DNA of 51,389 bases from Gp6-AA40 sp046732795 (GTDB lineage: Bacteria; Acidobacteriota; Vicinamibacteria; Vicinamibacterales; UBA2999): contig JBKPNV010000087.1 of assembly GCA_046732795.1 (NCBI GenBank), forward strand, positions 1 to 51,389. Direction: 5' to 3'. The notes below the pieces were generated by a model. That model was given only the letters and a program-made list of their open reading frames with translations. It ran no database searches and was not told the DNA's origin. Both the position numbers and the translations under genes were made by a program. This document shows positions 25,721 through 33,473 of the stretch, piece after piece (positions within the stretch are counted from its first letter, which is position 1; each line of letters starts with the position of its first letter).

Positions 25721-27072
25721 GTGTTCCGCAACGCACGCGTCTCGCCGACGAGCTCTCGCGGCGTCTCGCCGCCGCGATCCGCGGCGCGCAGCTGTACGCC
25801 CCTGGGCATCCCCTGGTCAGGCGGAGCGTTGTGGCGCTGCTCGACACGCTCGCGGTCGTCCATCAATCGTCAGCGTCAGTCGCCATCGGCATCGTCGGCG
25901 ATGAGCTCGTCGTCGGAGACGTGCCGATCGGCCGCGCCGCCGAAACCATGGGCGAATTGATGCGTCGTCTCCAGCAAACGGGGATCGAGCGGATTGTCAT
26001 CGATCGCGGCGTTCACGAGGACGAGATCGAGCAGCTCGTGGATGGCGTGGCCAGAGGTGAGGGGGACGTGGTGACGTCCCTCGCGGGTCTTCCACACCTT
26101 CGCGTGGGTCGGCTCGAAATCGAACAGCAGGTCTCCGCCGATAGCGGCGACATCGCAACCTTCCGGAGGCTCTACGACAATGCGGTGAAAGTTGCCGGCG
26201 ATCTGTGGGAGAGCGCTCGAACAGAGGGTTCACCGGATACGCACTCGGCGCGTGGCATGGTCGACTCACTCGCGCAGGCGGTGGCACAGAACCGCACGGC
26301 ACTGCTGTCGCTTACGGCATTGAAGAACTTCGACAACTACACGTTCACCCACATGGTGAACGTGTCGATTCTGACGATGGGCCAGGCCCGTGGTGTTGGC
26401 ATCGACGGCGCTCTTCTCCGCGAATTCGGCTTGGCCGCCTTGATGCACGATATCGGCAAGGTGCAGACGCCGAACGAGATTCTCAACAAGCCGGACGAGC
26501 TGACCGATGAAGAGTTCACGATCCTGAAGCGGCATCCTGTCGATGGTGCGGAGATCCTGCGAAAGACACCGGAGATGCCGGCGCTCGCTCCGGTCGTCGC
26601 ATTCGAACACCACTTGCGAGCTGACGGCACCGGCTATCCCTTGGCTGTTCGAGCGCAGCTGAATCTGGGCACGATGATGGCGGGGATCGCCGATGTGTAC
26701 GATGCGATGCGATCCCAGCGCGTGTACCACAAGACGTTCCCAACCGACCGGATTCTCGCGGTGCTGCAACGCAACGACGGCAAGCAGTTCGATCAGCATA
26801 TCGTCCGCCGTTTCGTGCAACTCGTCGGCATCTACCCTGAGGGCAATCTGGTGAAACTGGACACCGGCGAGATTGGGGTCGTGCTCAAGACGTATGCGCC
26901 GGATCCGTATCGACCGCAGGTTCGCATTCTGCTTGGCCCGGATCGTCAGCCGCTCCCCGAACCGCGTGATTTGAACCTCTGGGAAGTGGACCAGAGTCAA
27001 TCGATCGAGCGCCCCGTGGACCCGGCCGATTACGCTATCGATCCGCTCGTTCATCTATCATGCTCGACGTAG
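25717..27072 (+). CDS. HD-GYP domain phosphodiesterase-like protein
   Basis: 451 residues. The N-terminal domain (about 1-135) is shared with the preceding gene. The HD-GYP domain (about 205-350) shows the order H212 (YTFTHMVNVS), H244-D245 (MHDIGK), H273 (KRHPVDG), H298-H299 and the GYP loop DGTGYP (303-308), ending with DVYDAMRSQRVYH. HD-GYP proteins hydrolyse cyclic-di-GMP. The usual HHExxDGxGYP motif reads HHLRADGTGYP here, so the Glu is Leu, and activity may be altered. The last 100 residues carry a small beta domain (GNLVKLDTGEIGVVLK). ATG overlaps the HEAT stop (ATGA). Confidence 0.88.
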   Translation: MSVPQRTRLADELSRRLAAAIRGAQLYAPGHPLVRRSVVALLDTLAVVHQSSASVAIGIVGDELVVGDVPIGRAAETMGELMRRLQQTGIERIVIDRGVHEDEIEQLVDGVARGEGDVVTSLAGLPHLRVGRLEIEQQVSADSGDIATFRRLYDNAVKVAGDLWESARTEGSPDTHSARGMVDSLAQAVAQNRTALLSLTALKNFDNYTFTHMVNVSILTMGQARGVGIDGALLREFGLAALMHDIGKVQTPNEILNKPDELTDEEFTILKRHPVDGAEILRKTPEMPALAPVVAFEHHLRADGTGYPLAVRAQLNLGTMMAGIADVYDAMRSQRVYHKTFPTDRILAVLQRNDGKQFDQHIVRRFVQLVGIYPEGNLVKLDTGEIGVVLKTYAPDPYRPQVRILLGPDRQPLPEPRDLNLWEVDQSQSIERPVDPADYAIDPLVHLSCST

Positions 27073-27078
27073 ATTCCC

Positions 27079-27104
27079 GGCGGGTCTACACGGCAACACC
27101 CGCC
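27079..27104. repeat. Palindrome GGCGGGT-N12-ACCCGCC after the HD-GYP gene
   Basis: A 7-bp perfect stem starting 7 bases after the stop codon. A related, shorter stem GGCGGG (27171-27176) with CCCGCC (27191-27196) lies further along the same gap, so the 27073-27208 interval may hold two eroded copies. No T-run. Confidence 0.5.
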
Positions 27105-27208
27105 CGACCGTAATCCGGTTACCGTAGGCTGGCTCCTGAACTTCGGACCCGGCGATCTCCGGCCATGGCGGGCGGGCCTGAAAAGCACGACCCGCCTGGG
27201 GGGCATGA

Positions 27209-27523
27209 ATGGGGAGCACTTCATTCAAGCATCGAGTTCTGTCTGCGGTCCGCCGAATCCCGCCAGGACGCGTCTCGACATATGGCGATATCGCGGCTCT
27301 TGCCGGCTCACCGCGGGCTTGGAGGGCGGTCGGCACGATCATGCGTGAATGCCGCGACCCGGCTACCCCCTGTCACCGGGTCATCGCAGCCGGTGGAGCG
27401 CTTGGCGGCTACGGCGGGAATCTGCAATTGAAACGTGAACTGTTGCGAGCGGAGGCGATCGAGGTCGGAATGGCCCGGGTGCGCAATTTTTCTTCAATCC
27501 GCTGGCAGGGCCGGCGAACCTGA
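27209..27523 (+). CDS. MGMT/Ogt-type alkyltransferase, DNA-binding domain only
   Basis: 104 residues, about the C-terminal half of a methylated-DNA-cysteine methyltransferase. It has the helix-turn-helix (VSTYGDIAALAG, RAVGTIMREC) and the active-site PCHRV with nucleophile C55, followed by GGALGGYGG. The N-terminal ribonuclease-H-like domain of Ogt/Ada is missing. Alkyltransferase-like proteins of this size usually have Trp for Cys; Cys is retained here, so either true repair or damage recognition is possible. GGGGGG lies 5 bases ahead of the ATG. It stands between HD-GYP and sigma-factor genes without overlap. Confidence 0.8.
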   Translation: MGSTSFKHRVLSAVRRIPPGRVSTYGDIAALAGSPRAWRAVGTIMRECRDPATPCHRVIAAGGALGGYGGNLQLKRELLRAEAIEVGMARVRNFSSIRWQGRRT

Positions 27524-27571
27524 TGATGCCGTCGGCCGTCTTCTTGGCAAGATGTTCCGTCTATCGTGGTT

Positions 27572-28183
27572 ATGAACCGGGCCATACCGGGGCAACCCGC
27601 CGCGACCACGCGCCCGTCTAACCCTTCAGAAGATGTGAGAGCGGTCGACCTCGAGCTGGCGCAGCGCTGCCGGCACGGCGACGCGACGGCGTTCGAGGAG
27701 CTGTATCGCGCACACGCCGGACGCCTGTATAACCTGGTTTTCCGGATGGTCGGGTCGGCGCAGGAGGCCGAAGACCTTCTTCAGGAGGTATTCCTGAATG
27801 CCTACCGGAAACTCGGGAGTTTCAGAGGAGACTCGAGCCTCGGTACCTGGCTGTATCGTCTGGCCGTCAATCAATGCCTTGACGTCCTGCGGGGCCGCCA
27901 CTCGAAGATGGCGCGAGTCACCGATTCGTTGGACGATGAAGGCGCTGCCGAGCCGGCGGCGGTCGCGCCGGTTGTGCCCACCGCGGTCAGCCGGCTCGAC
28001 CTCGACCGAGCCATCGCGAAATTGCCGCAAGGGTGCCGCGCGGCTTTCATCCTTCACGACGTCGAAGGATTCGAGCACAACGAGGTGGCGAAGCTCCTTG
28101 GCGTGTCGGAGGGTACGTCGAAGTCGCAGGTACACAAGGCACGCATGAAGCTGCGGATGATGTTGAGCGGGACGGGGCAATGA
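27572..28183 (+). CDS. ECF-type RNA polymerase sigma factor
   Basis: 203 residues from ATG 27572; GTG 27566 is an alternative. Region 2 includes FEELYRAHAGRLYNLVFRMV, EAEDLLQEVFLNAYRKLGSF and GTWLYRLAVNQCLDVLR; region 4 includes LDRAIAKLPQGCRAAFILHDV, EGFEHNEVAKLLGVSEGTSK and VHKARMKLR (approximate boundaries 30-100 and 140-200). A Pro/Val-rich linker separates them. It directs polymerase to stress or envelope promoters. The stop overlaps the anti-sigma gene start (ATGA), so the pair are made together and the next gene probably restrains it. Confidence 0.93.
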   Translation: MNRAIPGQPAATTRPSNPSEDVRAVDLELAQRCRHGDATAFEELYRAHAGRLYNLVFRMVGSAQEAEDLLQEVFLNAYRKLGSFRGDSSLGTWLYRLAVNQCLDVLRGRHSKMARVTDSLDDEGAAEPAAVAPVVPTAVSRLDLDRAIAKLPQGCRAAFILHDVEGFEHNEVAKLLGVSEGTSKSQVHKARMKLRMMLSGTGQ

Positions 28184-28893
28184 ACTGCCAGGATTACGAC
28201 ATCGCGCTTGGTGACTACGTCGATGGAATGCTCGACGAGCCTTCGCGCCTCGAGCTCGAGACGCATCTGGGGTCGTGCGATCGATGCCGGGCGGTGGTGG
28301 CAGACTTCTCCGCGATCCGTCACGCGACGCTCGCGCTCGAACCCGAACTGCCGTCACCACATGTCTGGACCAGGCTGTCGGCGGCGTTCGAAACCGAGCG
28401 CCGCTCAACGATCCATCGCTGGGGCTACAGCTGGCAGACACTGGCAGCATCGGCCGCCATGATCGTGCTGGTCGCAAGCCTTACCTGGATCGGCAACGGC
28501 CTTGCGCCCATCAAGAGACCGTCGGGACAGCTCGCTGCAACCACCACAAACCGGGCCGAGCCAGTCTCGGTGAAGGCGGAGTTCGACCTCGCCGAGATGC
28601 AATACACGAACGCGATTGCCGGGCTCGAATCGATCACAAAGAGCGAGCAGTCGGCGCTCGACATGGAAACTGCTGACGTATTGAAGGCCAACCTCACGGT
28701 CATCGACGGGGCGATCACGGAGAGTCGCGCGGCGCTCCAAACCGAGCCTGACAACCCGGCCGCGCAGGAAAGCCTGTTCGACGCGCTGCGCAGCAAGCTC
28801 GAACTGCTCCAGGACGTCGTCGCTCTCATCAACGAAATGCGGAAAGGGAATCCTGAAGGCGCCGCACGCATCGTCTCAGGTATCAATCAATGA
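28180..28893 (+). CDS. Anti-sigma factor with zinc-finger domain
   Basis: 237 residues. The zf-HC2 motif HxxxCxxC is at H29, C33, C36 (THLGSCDRC), preceded by LGDYVDGMLDEPSRLELE. One membrane helix (about 86-106, TLAASAAMIVLVASLTWIG) puts the N-terminus in the cytoplasm and about 130 helical residues in the periplasm. It should bind and silence the sigma factor encoded just upstream and release it on an envelope signal. ATGA overlaps link it to both neighbours. Confidence 0.88.
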   Translation: MNCQDYDIALGDYVDGMLDEPSRLELETHLGSCDRCRAVVADFSAIRHATLALEPELPSPHVWTRLSAAFETERRSTIHRWGYSWQTLAASAAMIVLVASLTWIGNGLAPIKRPSGQLAATTTNRAEPVSVKAEFDLAEMQYTNAIAGLESITKSEQSALDMETADVLKANLTVIDGAITESRAALQTEPDNPAAQESLFDALRSKLELLQDVVALINEMRKGNPEGAARIVSGINQ

Positions 28894-30011
28894 GCATCCA
28901 GCGAAACGTCGTCCTCGTCGTCGCCCTCATCGGCGTACCGCAACTGGCGGCGGCGCAGACTCCTGACTGGGACGATCTGGCCAACCAGATCTCACGCCAG
29001 ATCGAGCGGCAGGTCGATCAGATCGCTCAGCACGTCGAGCGCCAGGCCGACCAGGTCGCCCGATACATGGAGCGCCGGTTCGAGGCTCAGGGCGGTCGCG
29101 GCCGCGGACGAGGTTTTGGACGTGGCCCGGAGTATACGGAAGCGTTTTCGCGAACGGTGCGCCTCGGTCGCAACGGGACGTTCGATCTTCAGAATGTGAG
29201 CGGCGATATCACCGTCACGGGCGGTGGTGGTGACGATGTGCGAATCGATGCCACGAAGCGCGTGCGGCACCCCAACGAGGCCGAGGCGAAGACGATCCTG
29301 TCAGAGATTGCAATTCAGGTGGAGGAACGGGGCGGCCGTGTCGACGTGCGCACGGAATATCCACGCGGCCGCAACTGGGCCGGCGGTGTCGATTTCACCG
29401 TGTCGGTGCCACGCGATGCGAGCGTCGGGCTGCGCACTGTCTCCGGAACGGTGAAGGTGTCGAACGTCAATGGGGAGCTTCGGGCCGAGAGCGTCAGCGG
29501 CGACATCATCACCTCGTCCACCAGGAAGCTGCGGATGGTGAAGACGGTGTCGGGTGATCTCCAGATCACCGATGCGGAAGCCGACGAGTTCAGCGCGAGT
29601 ACTGTGAGCGGCGATCTGATCGTGAACAAGCTGAAGGCGAGTGGATTCGATGCCCAGAGCGTCAGCGCCGATCTTCGTTTGACCGATGTCGAGGCCAATC
29701 ATACGTCTCTCCGATCGGTCTCCGGCGATATCGAATACGTCGGCCGCCTTCAGAAGGGAGGCCGCTATCAGTTTCAGTCGCATTCGGGGGATGTACGCGT
29801 GACGCCGGTGGACACCAGGGGATTTGCGATCGACGCCTCCACGTTCAGTGGCGATGTGCGATCCGACTACTCGCTGACCTTGCAGGGTGGGACCGGCAAC
29901 TCGCTGGTCGGAACCGGCCGAAACCGATCGGTGCGAGGATCGTTTGGTGATGCCGGAGCGACACTCACGCTGCAGTCGTTCAGCGGCGACATCGTGATCG
30001 TGAAGAGGTAA
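28890..30011 (+). CDS. Secreted DUF4097-type beta-repeat protein
   Basis: 373 residues. A signal peptide (about 1-23, ending AAAQ) precedes an amphipathic Gln/Arg-rich helix (about 30-68: QISRQIERQVDQIAQHVERQ) and a Gly/Arg stretch. The rest is repeated short strands with the phrase VSGDI or variants about every 20-25 residues, typical of DUF4097, predicted to be a right-handed beta-helix. Function in the family is unknown; it is often next to sigma/anti-sigma genes, as here, and may be part of the sensed envelope response. Start overlaps the anti-sigma stop (ATGA). Confidence 0.85.
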   Translation: MSIQRNVVLVVALIGVPQLAAAQTPDWDDLANQISRQIERQVDQIAQHVERQADQVARYMERRFEAQGGRGRGRGFGRGPEYTEAFSRTVRLGRNGTFDLQNVSGDITVTGGGGDDVRIDATKRVRHPNEAEAKTILSEIAIQVEERGGRVDVRTEYPRGRNWAGGVDFTVSVPRDASVGLRTVSGTVKVSNVNGELRAESVSGDIITSSTRKLRMVKTVSGDLQITDAEADEFSASTVSGDLIVNKLKASGFDAQSVSADLRLTDVEANHTSLRSVSGDIEYVGRLQKGGRYQFQSHSGDVRVTPVDTRGFAIDASTFSGDVRSDYSLTLQGGTGNSLVGTGRNRSVRGSFGDAGATLTLQSFSGDIVIVKR

Positions 30012-30058
30012 GCTCGCGCGACCTTCGAATGAGCATCGATCATGCTACTCTCGCAAGC

Positions 30059-30607
30059 ATGATGCGAATGCGACGACTTTTCTGTACGACGGCAGTACTC
30101 AACTGTTTGTTTCTACTTCCTGCTTCGGCGCAAACACCTGATAAGGGTTCGATGGCTGGTGGTGGAGACATCGGTGTCTTTTTCCCCGATGAGGCGTTTG
30201 AAAAGACGTTCACGTATGACTTCTTCGGCGAGTACTACGTCACACCGCGAGCAAGTATTCGCGGAATGTTTAGCTGGGCGAGCCCGGGGTTCGAAAACCG
30301 GACCGAAGATCACTTCCGACAGGTGAGATTTCTCTTCAACGGCGTGTACAACTGGGAGAGAGGCAAGGTGCACCCGTTCGCGACTGCCGGCGCCGGCTTC
30401 TATTTCGTCCGGGAGTTGCTGGAAGGCCGGGATGATCCCGACTCCGAAACGCGTGGAGGGTTGAACTTCGGAGGCGGAGTCGAGTATTTCATCGCACAAC
30501 AGGCCACCATCAAAGGCGAGGCCCGGTTCGATCTCGTCAGCCAGCCGACGGGCTTTCCCGACGCGACTGGCTTTACGCTCACGATTGGGTACAAGCGGTA
30601 CTTTTGA
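30059..30607 (+). CDS. Small outer-membrane beta-barrel protein
   Basis: 182 residues from ATG 30059; an in-frame ATG at 30029 is possible. The signal peptide MMRMRRLFCTTAVLNCLFLLPASAQ is clear. Alternating strands follow (GGGDIGVFF, YDFFGEYYVTPRASIRGMF, QVRFLFNGVYNW, HPFATAGAGFYF, GLNFGGGVEYFI) and the C-terminus is TLTIGYKRYF with terminal Phe, the outer-membrane insertion signal. It is of the OmpA/OmpW-like eight-strand sort with unknown role. It lies 47 bases after the DUF4097 gene and may belong to the sigma-factor regulon. Confidence 0.8.
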   Translation: MMRMRRLFCTTAVLNCLFLLPASAQTPDKGSMAGGGDIGVFFPDEAFEKTFTYDFFGEYYVTPRASIRGMFSWASPGFENRTEDHFRQVRFLFNGVYNWERGKVHPFATAGAGFYFVRELLEGRDDPDSETRGGLNFGGGVEYFIAQQATIKGEARFDLVSQPTGFPDATGFTLTIGYKRYF

Positions 30608-30712
30608 CCAATAGCGACGTCTTCTTCCGGTCCTCGCTGATGGCGCTGCCACATCGTCACGAGATGGAGCGTCGAATTCTTCACTTCGCCGAAGCACGCC
30701 CGTGTTTGCCGG

Positions 30713-31144
30713 CTACTGCACGTCGCCACTGTGGCTCACCAGCATCAACTTGCTGGCCTTGAGCACACGATGGACGGAGGCGCGGCTGATGCCCATGGCC
30801 GTCGCGAGTGAGCGGACGGTCCAGCGCCCCGCTGGCGGCGGCGCGGCAAGCAGGGTGCGCAGGCGCGAGTCGGCGTTGGCAGTGACCGTGACTTTCCGGC
30901 CGCGGCCCGGTGCATCACGCATGAGCGCAGGCGATCCGCCCGCCTGAAAACGCCGGCGCCACAAGGACACCGTGTGCGTGCTGACGCCGAGGCGTGATGC
31001 GATTTCGCGCGAGGAACACCCCTCGGTTGCCAGGAGCACGATCCGCGCTCGCCGGACGACTCGCTGCGGCGTCGTGCCGGCCAGAATCCATGCGCGGAGG
31101 AGCTGCCGATCGGCGTCGGTGATCCGGAGTCCCTGGCGCCCCAT
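30713..31144 (-). CDS. IS630-type helix-turn-helix protein lacking the transposase catalytic domain
   Basis: 143 residues from ATG 31144. It has the paired homeodomain-like HTH units found at the N-terminus of IS630 transposases: RARIVLLATEGCSSREIASR with LGVSTHTVSLWRRRF, then RWTVRSLATAMGISRASVHR. It then stops, with no DDE domain, and no terminal inverted repeats or target duplication are visible around it. It may be a truncated transposase or a domesticated regulator; the intact frame and its divergent placement next to a LuxR-type regulator favour, but do not prove, the latter. Identity of the DNA-binding domain is firm. Confidence 0.75.
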   Translation of the reverse strand: MGRQGLRITDADRQLLRAWILAGTTPQRVVRRARIVLLATEGCSSREIASRLGVSTHTVSLWRRRFQAGGSPALMRDAPGRGRKVTVTANADSRLRTLLAAPPPAGRWTVRSLATAMGISRASVHRVLKASKLMLVSHSGDVQ

Positions 31145-31235
31145 TGCGCGACACAATGCGTGAATCTCGCGGCAGGGCGCATCCTCCAAATGGAGGAGAT
31201 CGGCCCTTCTTTGATAAACTCGCCGTTGAGCTGCC

Positions 31236-32345
31236 TTGACTTTGAGCGAATCCGATCTGATAGGTCTGATTGGGCTTGTTTACGACGCGACCGAGAACCC
31301 CTCCCTCTGGGCCGAGTTCCTCCAGCGCTACGCTGGGGCTTTTGGAGCAGACCTCGCGTTCTATCAACTCCAGCGTCTCGGGATCCGCGCGTTCGAGATG
31401 ATCTCCGCAATTGGGTTCAGCCTGCCGCTCGTCGAGCCCGACGTCCGGAGCTCCCCACGCCCGACACCCGAGTATGCGCGTCATCACTATCTGCGCGGCA
31501 GTGTAATCCTGGACGATCACATGTGCCCCCGGCCCGATCGGGTGCGGTCCGAGTGCTACAACGACTCTTCCGCGCCCATGACCGACGTTCACGGTGCAAC
31601 CGAGATGGTCAACGGCGACGGAAGCGACGCGCTCCTGCTGGCGGCGATGAGAGGACGTCAGCGACCGCCCTTCGGCGAGACCGAGCGCCAGGGTCTGCAG
31701 GTGCTGCTCCCGCACGTCACGCGCGCGAAGGCCGTTGGCGCACGCTTACAGATGTTCGACGCCTCGACAACGGTGCTGGACGCGCTCGACGTTGCGACCG
31801 TGTTCATGACCAGCAACGGGGAGCTGATCCATTGCTGCGCGGCCGCCGAAACGATCATCGCGAACGCCGATGGATTGTCGGTGATCAACGGCAGGCTTCG
31901 CGCGACCGAGCCACGACTGGACGCGCGCCTTCGCGAGGCGCTCCGCACCGCAGCCTGCGCCGGACGCGCCATCGATTCGCCGGCAACAGTCACGATCGAT
32001 CGCGCGTCAGCGAAACGTCCGTATCAGCTGTTGCTCTCGCCGCTGCGGCATGGGCTCGCAAGTTTCGCAGGCGTGCGACAGCCCGAAGTCGTCCTGCTGA
32101 TCGTCGATCCCGAAAACATGCGTCCCGCTGCGGTCGACGTGCTCAAGCGCGCTTTCGGACTGACCAGGCGCGAGGCCGCATTGGCGTCCGCGCTCTCGAC
32201 CGGAAAGCCGATCGATGCGGCGGCGGACGAAATCGGCATGGCCTACGAGACCGCGAGAAGCCACCTGCGCCGCATCTTCGACAAGACCCAGACGTCCCGT
32301 CAGACCGAGTTGATGACGGTTCTCGCCCGCCTGCCCAAGGACTAG
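31236..32345 (+). CDS. LuxR-family transcriptional regulator
   Basis: 369 residues with a TTG start (second TTG at 31242 possible); no good Shine-Dalgarno. The C-terminal HTH (about 305-367) has LTRREAALASALSTG, AADEIGMAYETARSHLRRIF and DKTQTSRQTELM, the FixJ/NarL pattern. The N-terminal 200 residues contain no receiver motif and look like a PAS/GAF-type sensor (LVYDATENPSLWAEFLQRYA opens it). The stop overlaps the stop of the convergent secreted-protein gene by 4 bases (shared CTAG). Signal and targets are unknown. A 6-bp hairpin TCCTCC-AAAT-GGAGGA (31182-31197) lies in the leader. Confidence 0.83.
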   Translation: MTLSESDLIGLIGLVYDATENPSLWAEFLQRYAGAFGADLAFYQLQRLGIRAFEMISAIGFSLPLVEPDVRSSPRPTPEYARHHYLRGSVILDDHMCPRPDRVRSECYNDSSAPMTDVHGATEMVNGDGSDALLLAAMRGRQRPPFGETERQGLQVLLPHVTRAKAVGARLQMFDASTTVLDALDVATVFMTSNGELIHCCAAAETIIANADGLSVINGRLRATEPRLDARLREALRTAACAGRAIDSPATVTIDRASAKRPYQLLLSPLRHGLASFAGVRQPEVVLLIVDPENMRPAAVDVLKRAFGLTRREAALASALSTGKPIDAAADEIGMAYETARSHLRRIFDKTQTSRQTELMTVLARLPKD

Positions 32346-33361
32346 TTTTTCGTCGCTGCTTCCGAGGTGCGTTTCTCCTCGGCGCGCGCGCCGGCAAGAA
32401 TGTTCGGCAAGCCGTAGTTGCCCTCGTGGCACGCGTGCTCGAACAGCGGTCCGATCGTCTTGGCCCACGGCACTTCCGCCGACCATGGCCTCGTCCACGT
32501 CGACGGATCGTCGACCGTGAATTGATACCGGATCGTGTCCTCGTCCACGCGCGTGAACCGCTCGATCAGCTTCATGTTCTCGCTCGAGCCCTGGAAGGGA
32601 TTCTTGCCGTTGAAATTCGTCGACTCGACGACGAGCGTATCGCCCTCCCAGCGACCCCGGTAGCTGCCGGTCCACTGCCGGACGTTCGCGGGCAACTGCG
32701 GCCGACCATCGAGCGGGATGATGCGGACGTCGTGGATCATCTCGACGAGGATCATCACGTAACCCGGAACCTGCACGATCTGATAGTTGTTGTTGTAGGC
32801 GCCCGCCAGCATCGGCGGTCCGATGCGGTCCATGATGATGCAGCGCACGCTGAGCGGCTGGTTCTGCGCCGCGTCCAGCGGACCTCCCGCGCGCTTCCTC
32901 GCTTCGGCTCGCTCGGCGGTCCGCTTCTGCCCCTCCGCCGTCATCGCAGGAATCCTCCCGTCCGGCGGATCGACGATGAGCGAGGTCCGTAGATTCAGCG
33001 CCAGCGCGCTCTGGCTGCGATCGAGCCCGAACTGCGTGAAGTCGTAGTGCACGTCGGCGACCGTTCCAGGTTCGGTCTGCTCGCTTTCAGTGGCGGCGGC
33101 ATGTTTGATGTTCTCGGCCACTTCTTCTTTTGTGTAGAACTCCTTGGTGACGTTCTTCGGCCGCTCGAGCGGAACGTAGGTCGTGTTGGTCCAGAACCCC
33201 TGCAGGTCTGGCTGGCCGTCAGGCGTGCGCGGCACTTTCCACGGCTTCGCGGTCTTCGATGGTGCTGCCGGCCCCTGCGCGGTCACGAATGCGGGCACGA
33301 GCCACACGAGGGCGATGAAGAGAGTGACCGGCCCGAGTGGAGTGAGAACGCGTCTAGTCAT
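32342..33361 (-). CDS. Secreted acidobacterial protein of unknown function
   Basis: 339 residues with a signal peptide (about 1-29, ending FVTAQG). The mature start WKVPRTPDGQPDLQGFWTN is a phrase I associate with a large paralogous set of hypothetical proteins in Acidobacteriota. Later segments include CIIMDRIGPPML, YVMILVEMIHDVRIIPLDG, RGRWEGDTLVVESTNFNG and TIRYQFTVDDPSTW. No catalytic motif is recognised. GGAGG is 7 bases before the ATG. It overlaps the convergent regulator by 4 bases. Function not proposed. Confidence 0.78.
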   Translation of the reverse strand: MTRRVLTPLGPVTLFIALVWLVPAFVTAQGPAAPSKTAKPWKVPRTPDGQPDLQGFWTNTTYVPLERPKNVTKEFYTKEEVAENIKHAAATESEQTEPGTVADVHYDFTQFGLDRSQSALALNLRTSLIVDPPDGRIPAMTAEGQKRTAERAEARKRAGGPLDAAQNQPLSVRCIIMDRIGPPMLAGAYNNNYQIVQVPGYVMILVEMIHDVRIIPLDGRPQLPANVRQWTGSYRGRWEGDTLVVESTNFNGKNPFQGSSENMKLIERFTRVDEDTIRYQFTVDDPSTWTRPWSAEVPWAKTIGPLFEHACHEGNYGLPNILAGARAEEKRTSEAATKN

Positions 33362-33447
33362 CGGAAGCCTCCACGAATACAGGCGCCGAATGGTAGGGTC
33401 CCCCAGGGACGACGGGAATTACCGACTACTGTAGCCGATCTGCCGCC

Positions 33448-33467
33448 TGTCCGGCTGAAGCCGGACA
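33448..33467. repeat. REP-like palindrome TGTCCGGC-TGAA-GCCGGACA
   Basis: A perfect 8-bp stem with a TGAA loop begins 6 bases after the stop of the RNase G gene (minus strand). It matches the element at 10649-10666 in all but the loop and outermost pair, and shares the GGCTGAAGCC core with 48693-48712. No T-run follows. Confidence 0.75.
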
Positions 33468-33473
33468 CGACGG

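Noticed and set aside
31160..32992. 610-residue open frame on the plus strand
   Set aside because: It crosses the LuxR gene in another frame and then runs antisense to the secreted-protein gene; sequence is Arg-rich and domain-free.
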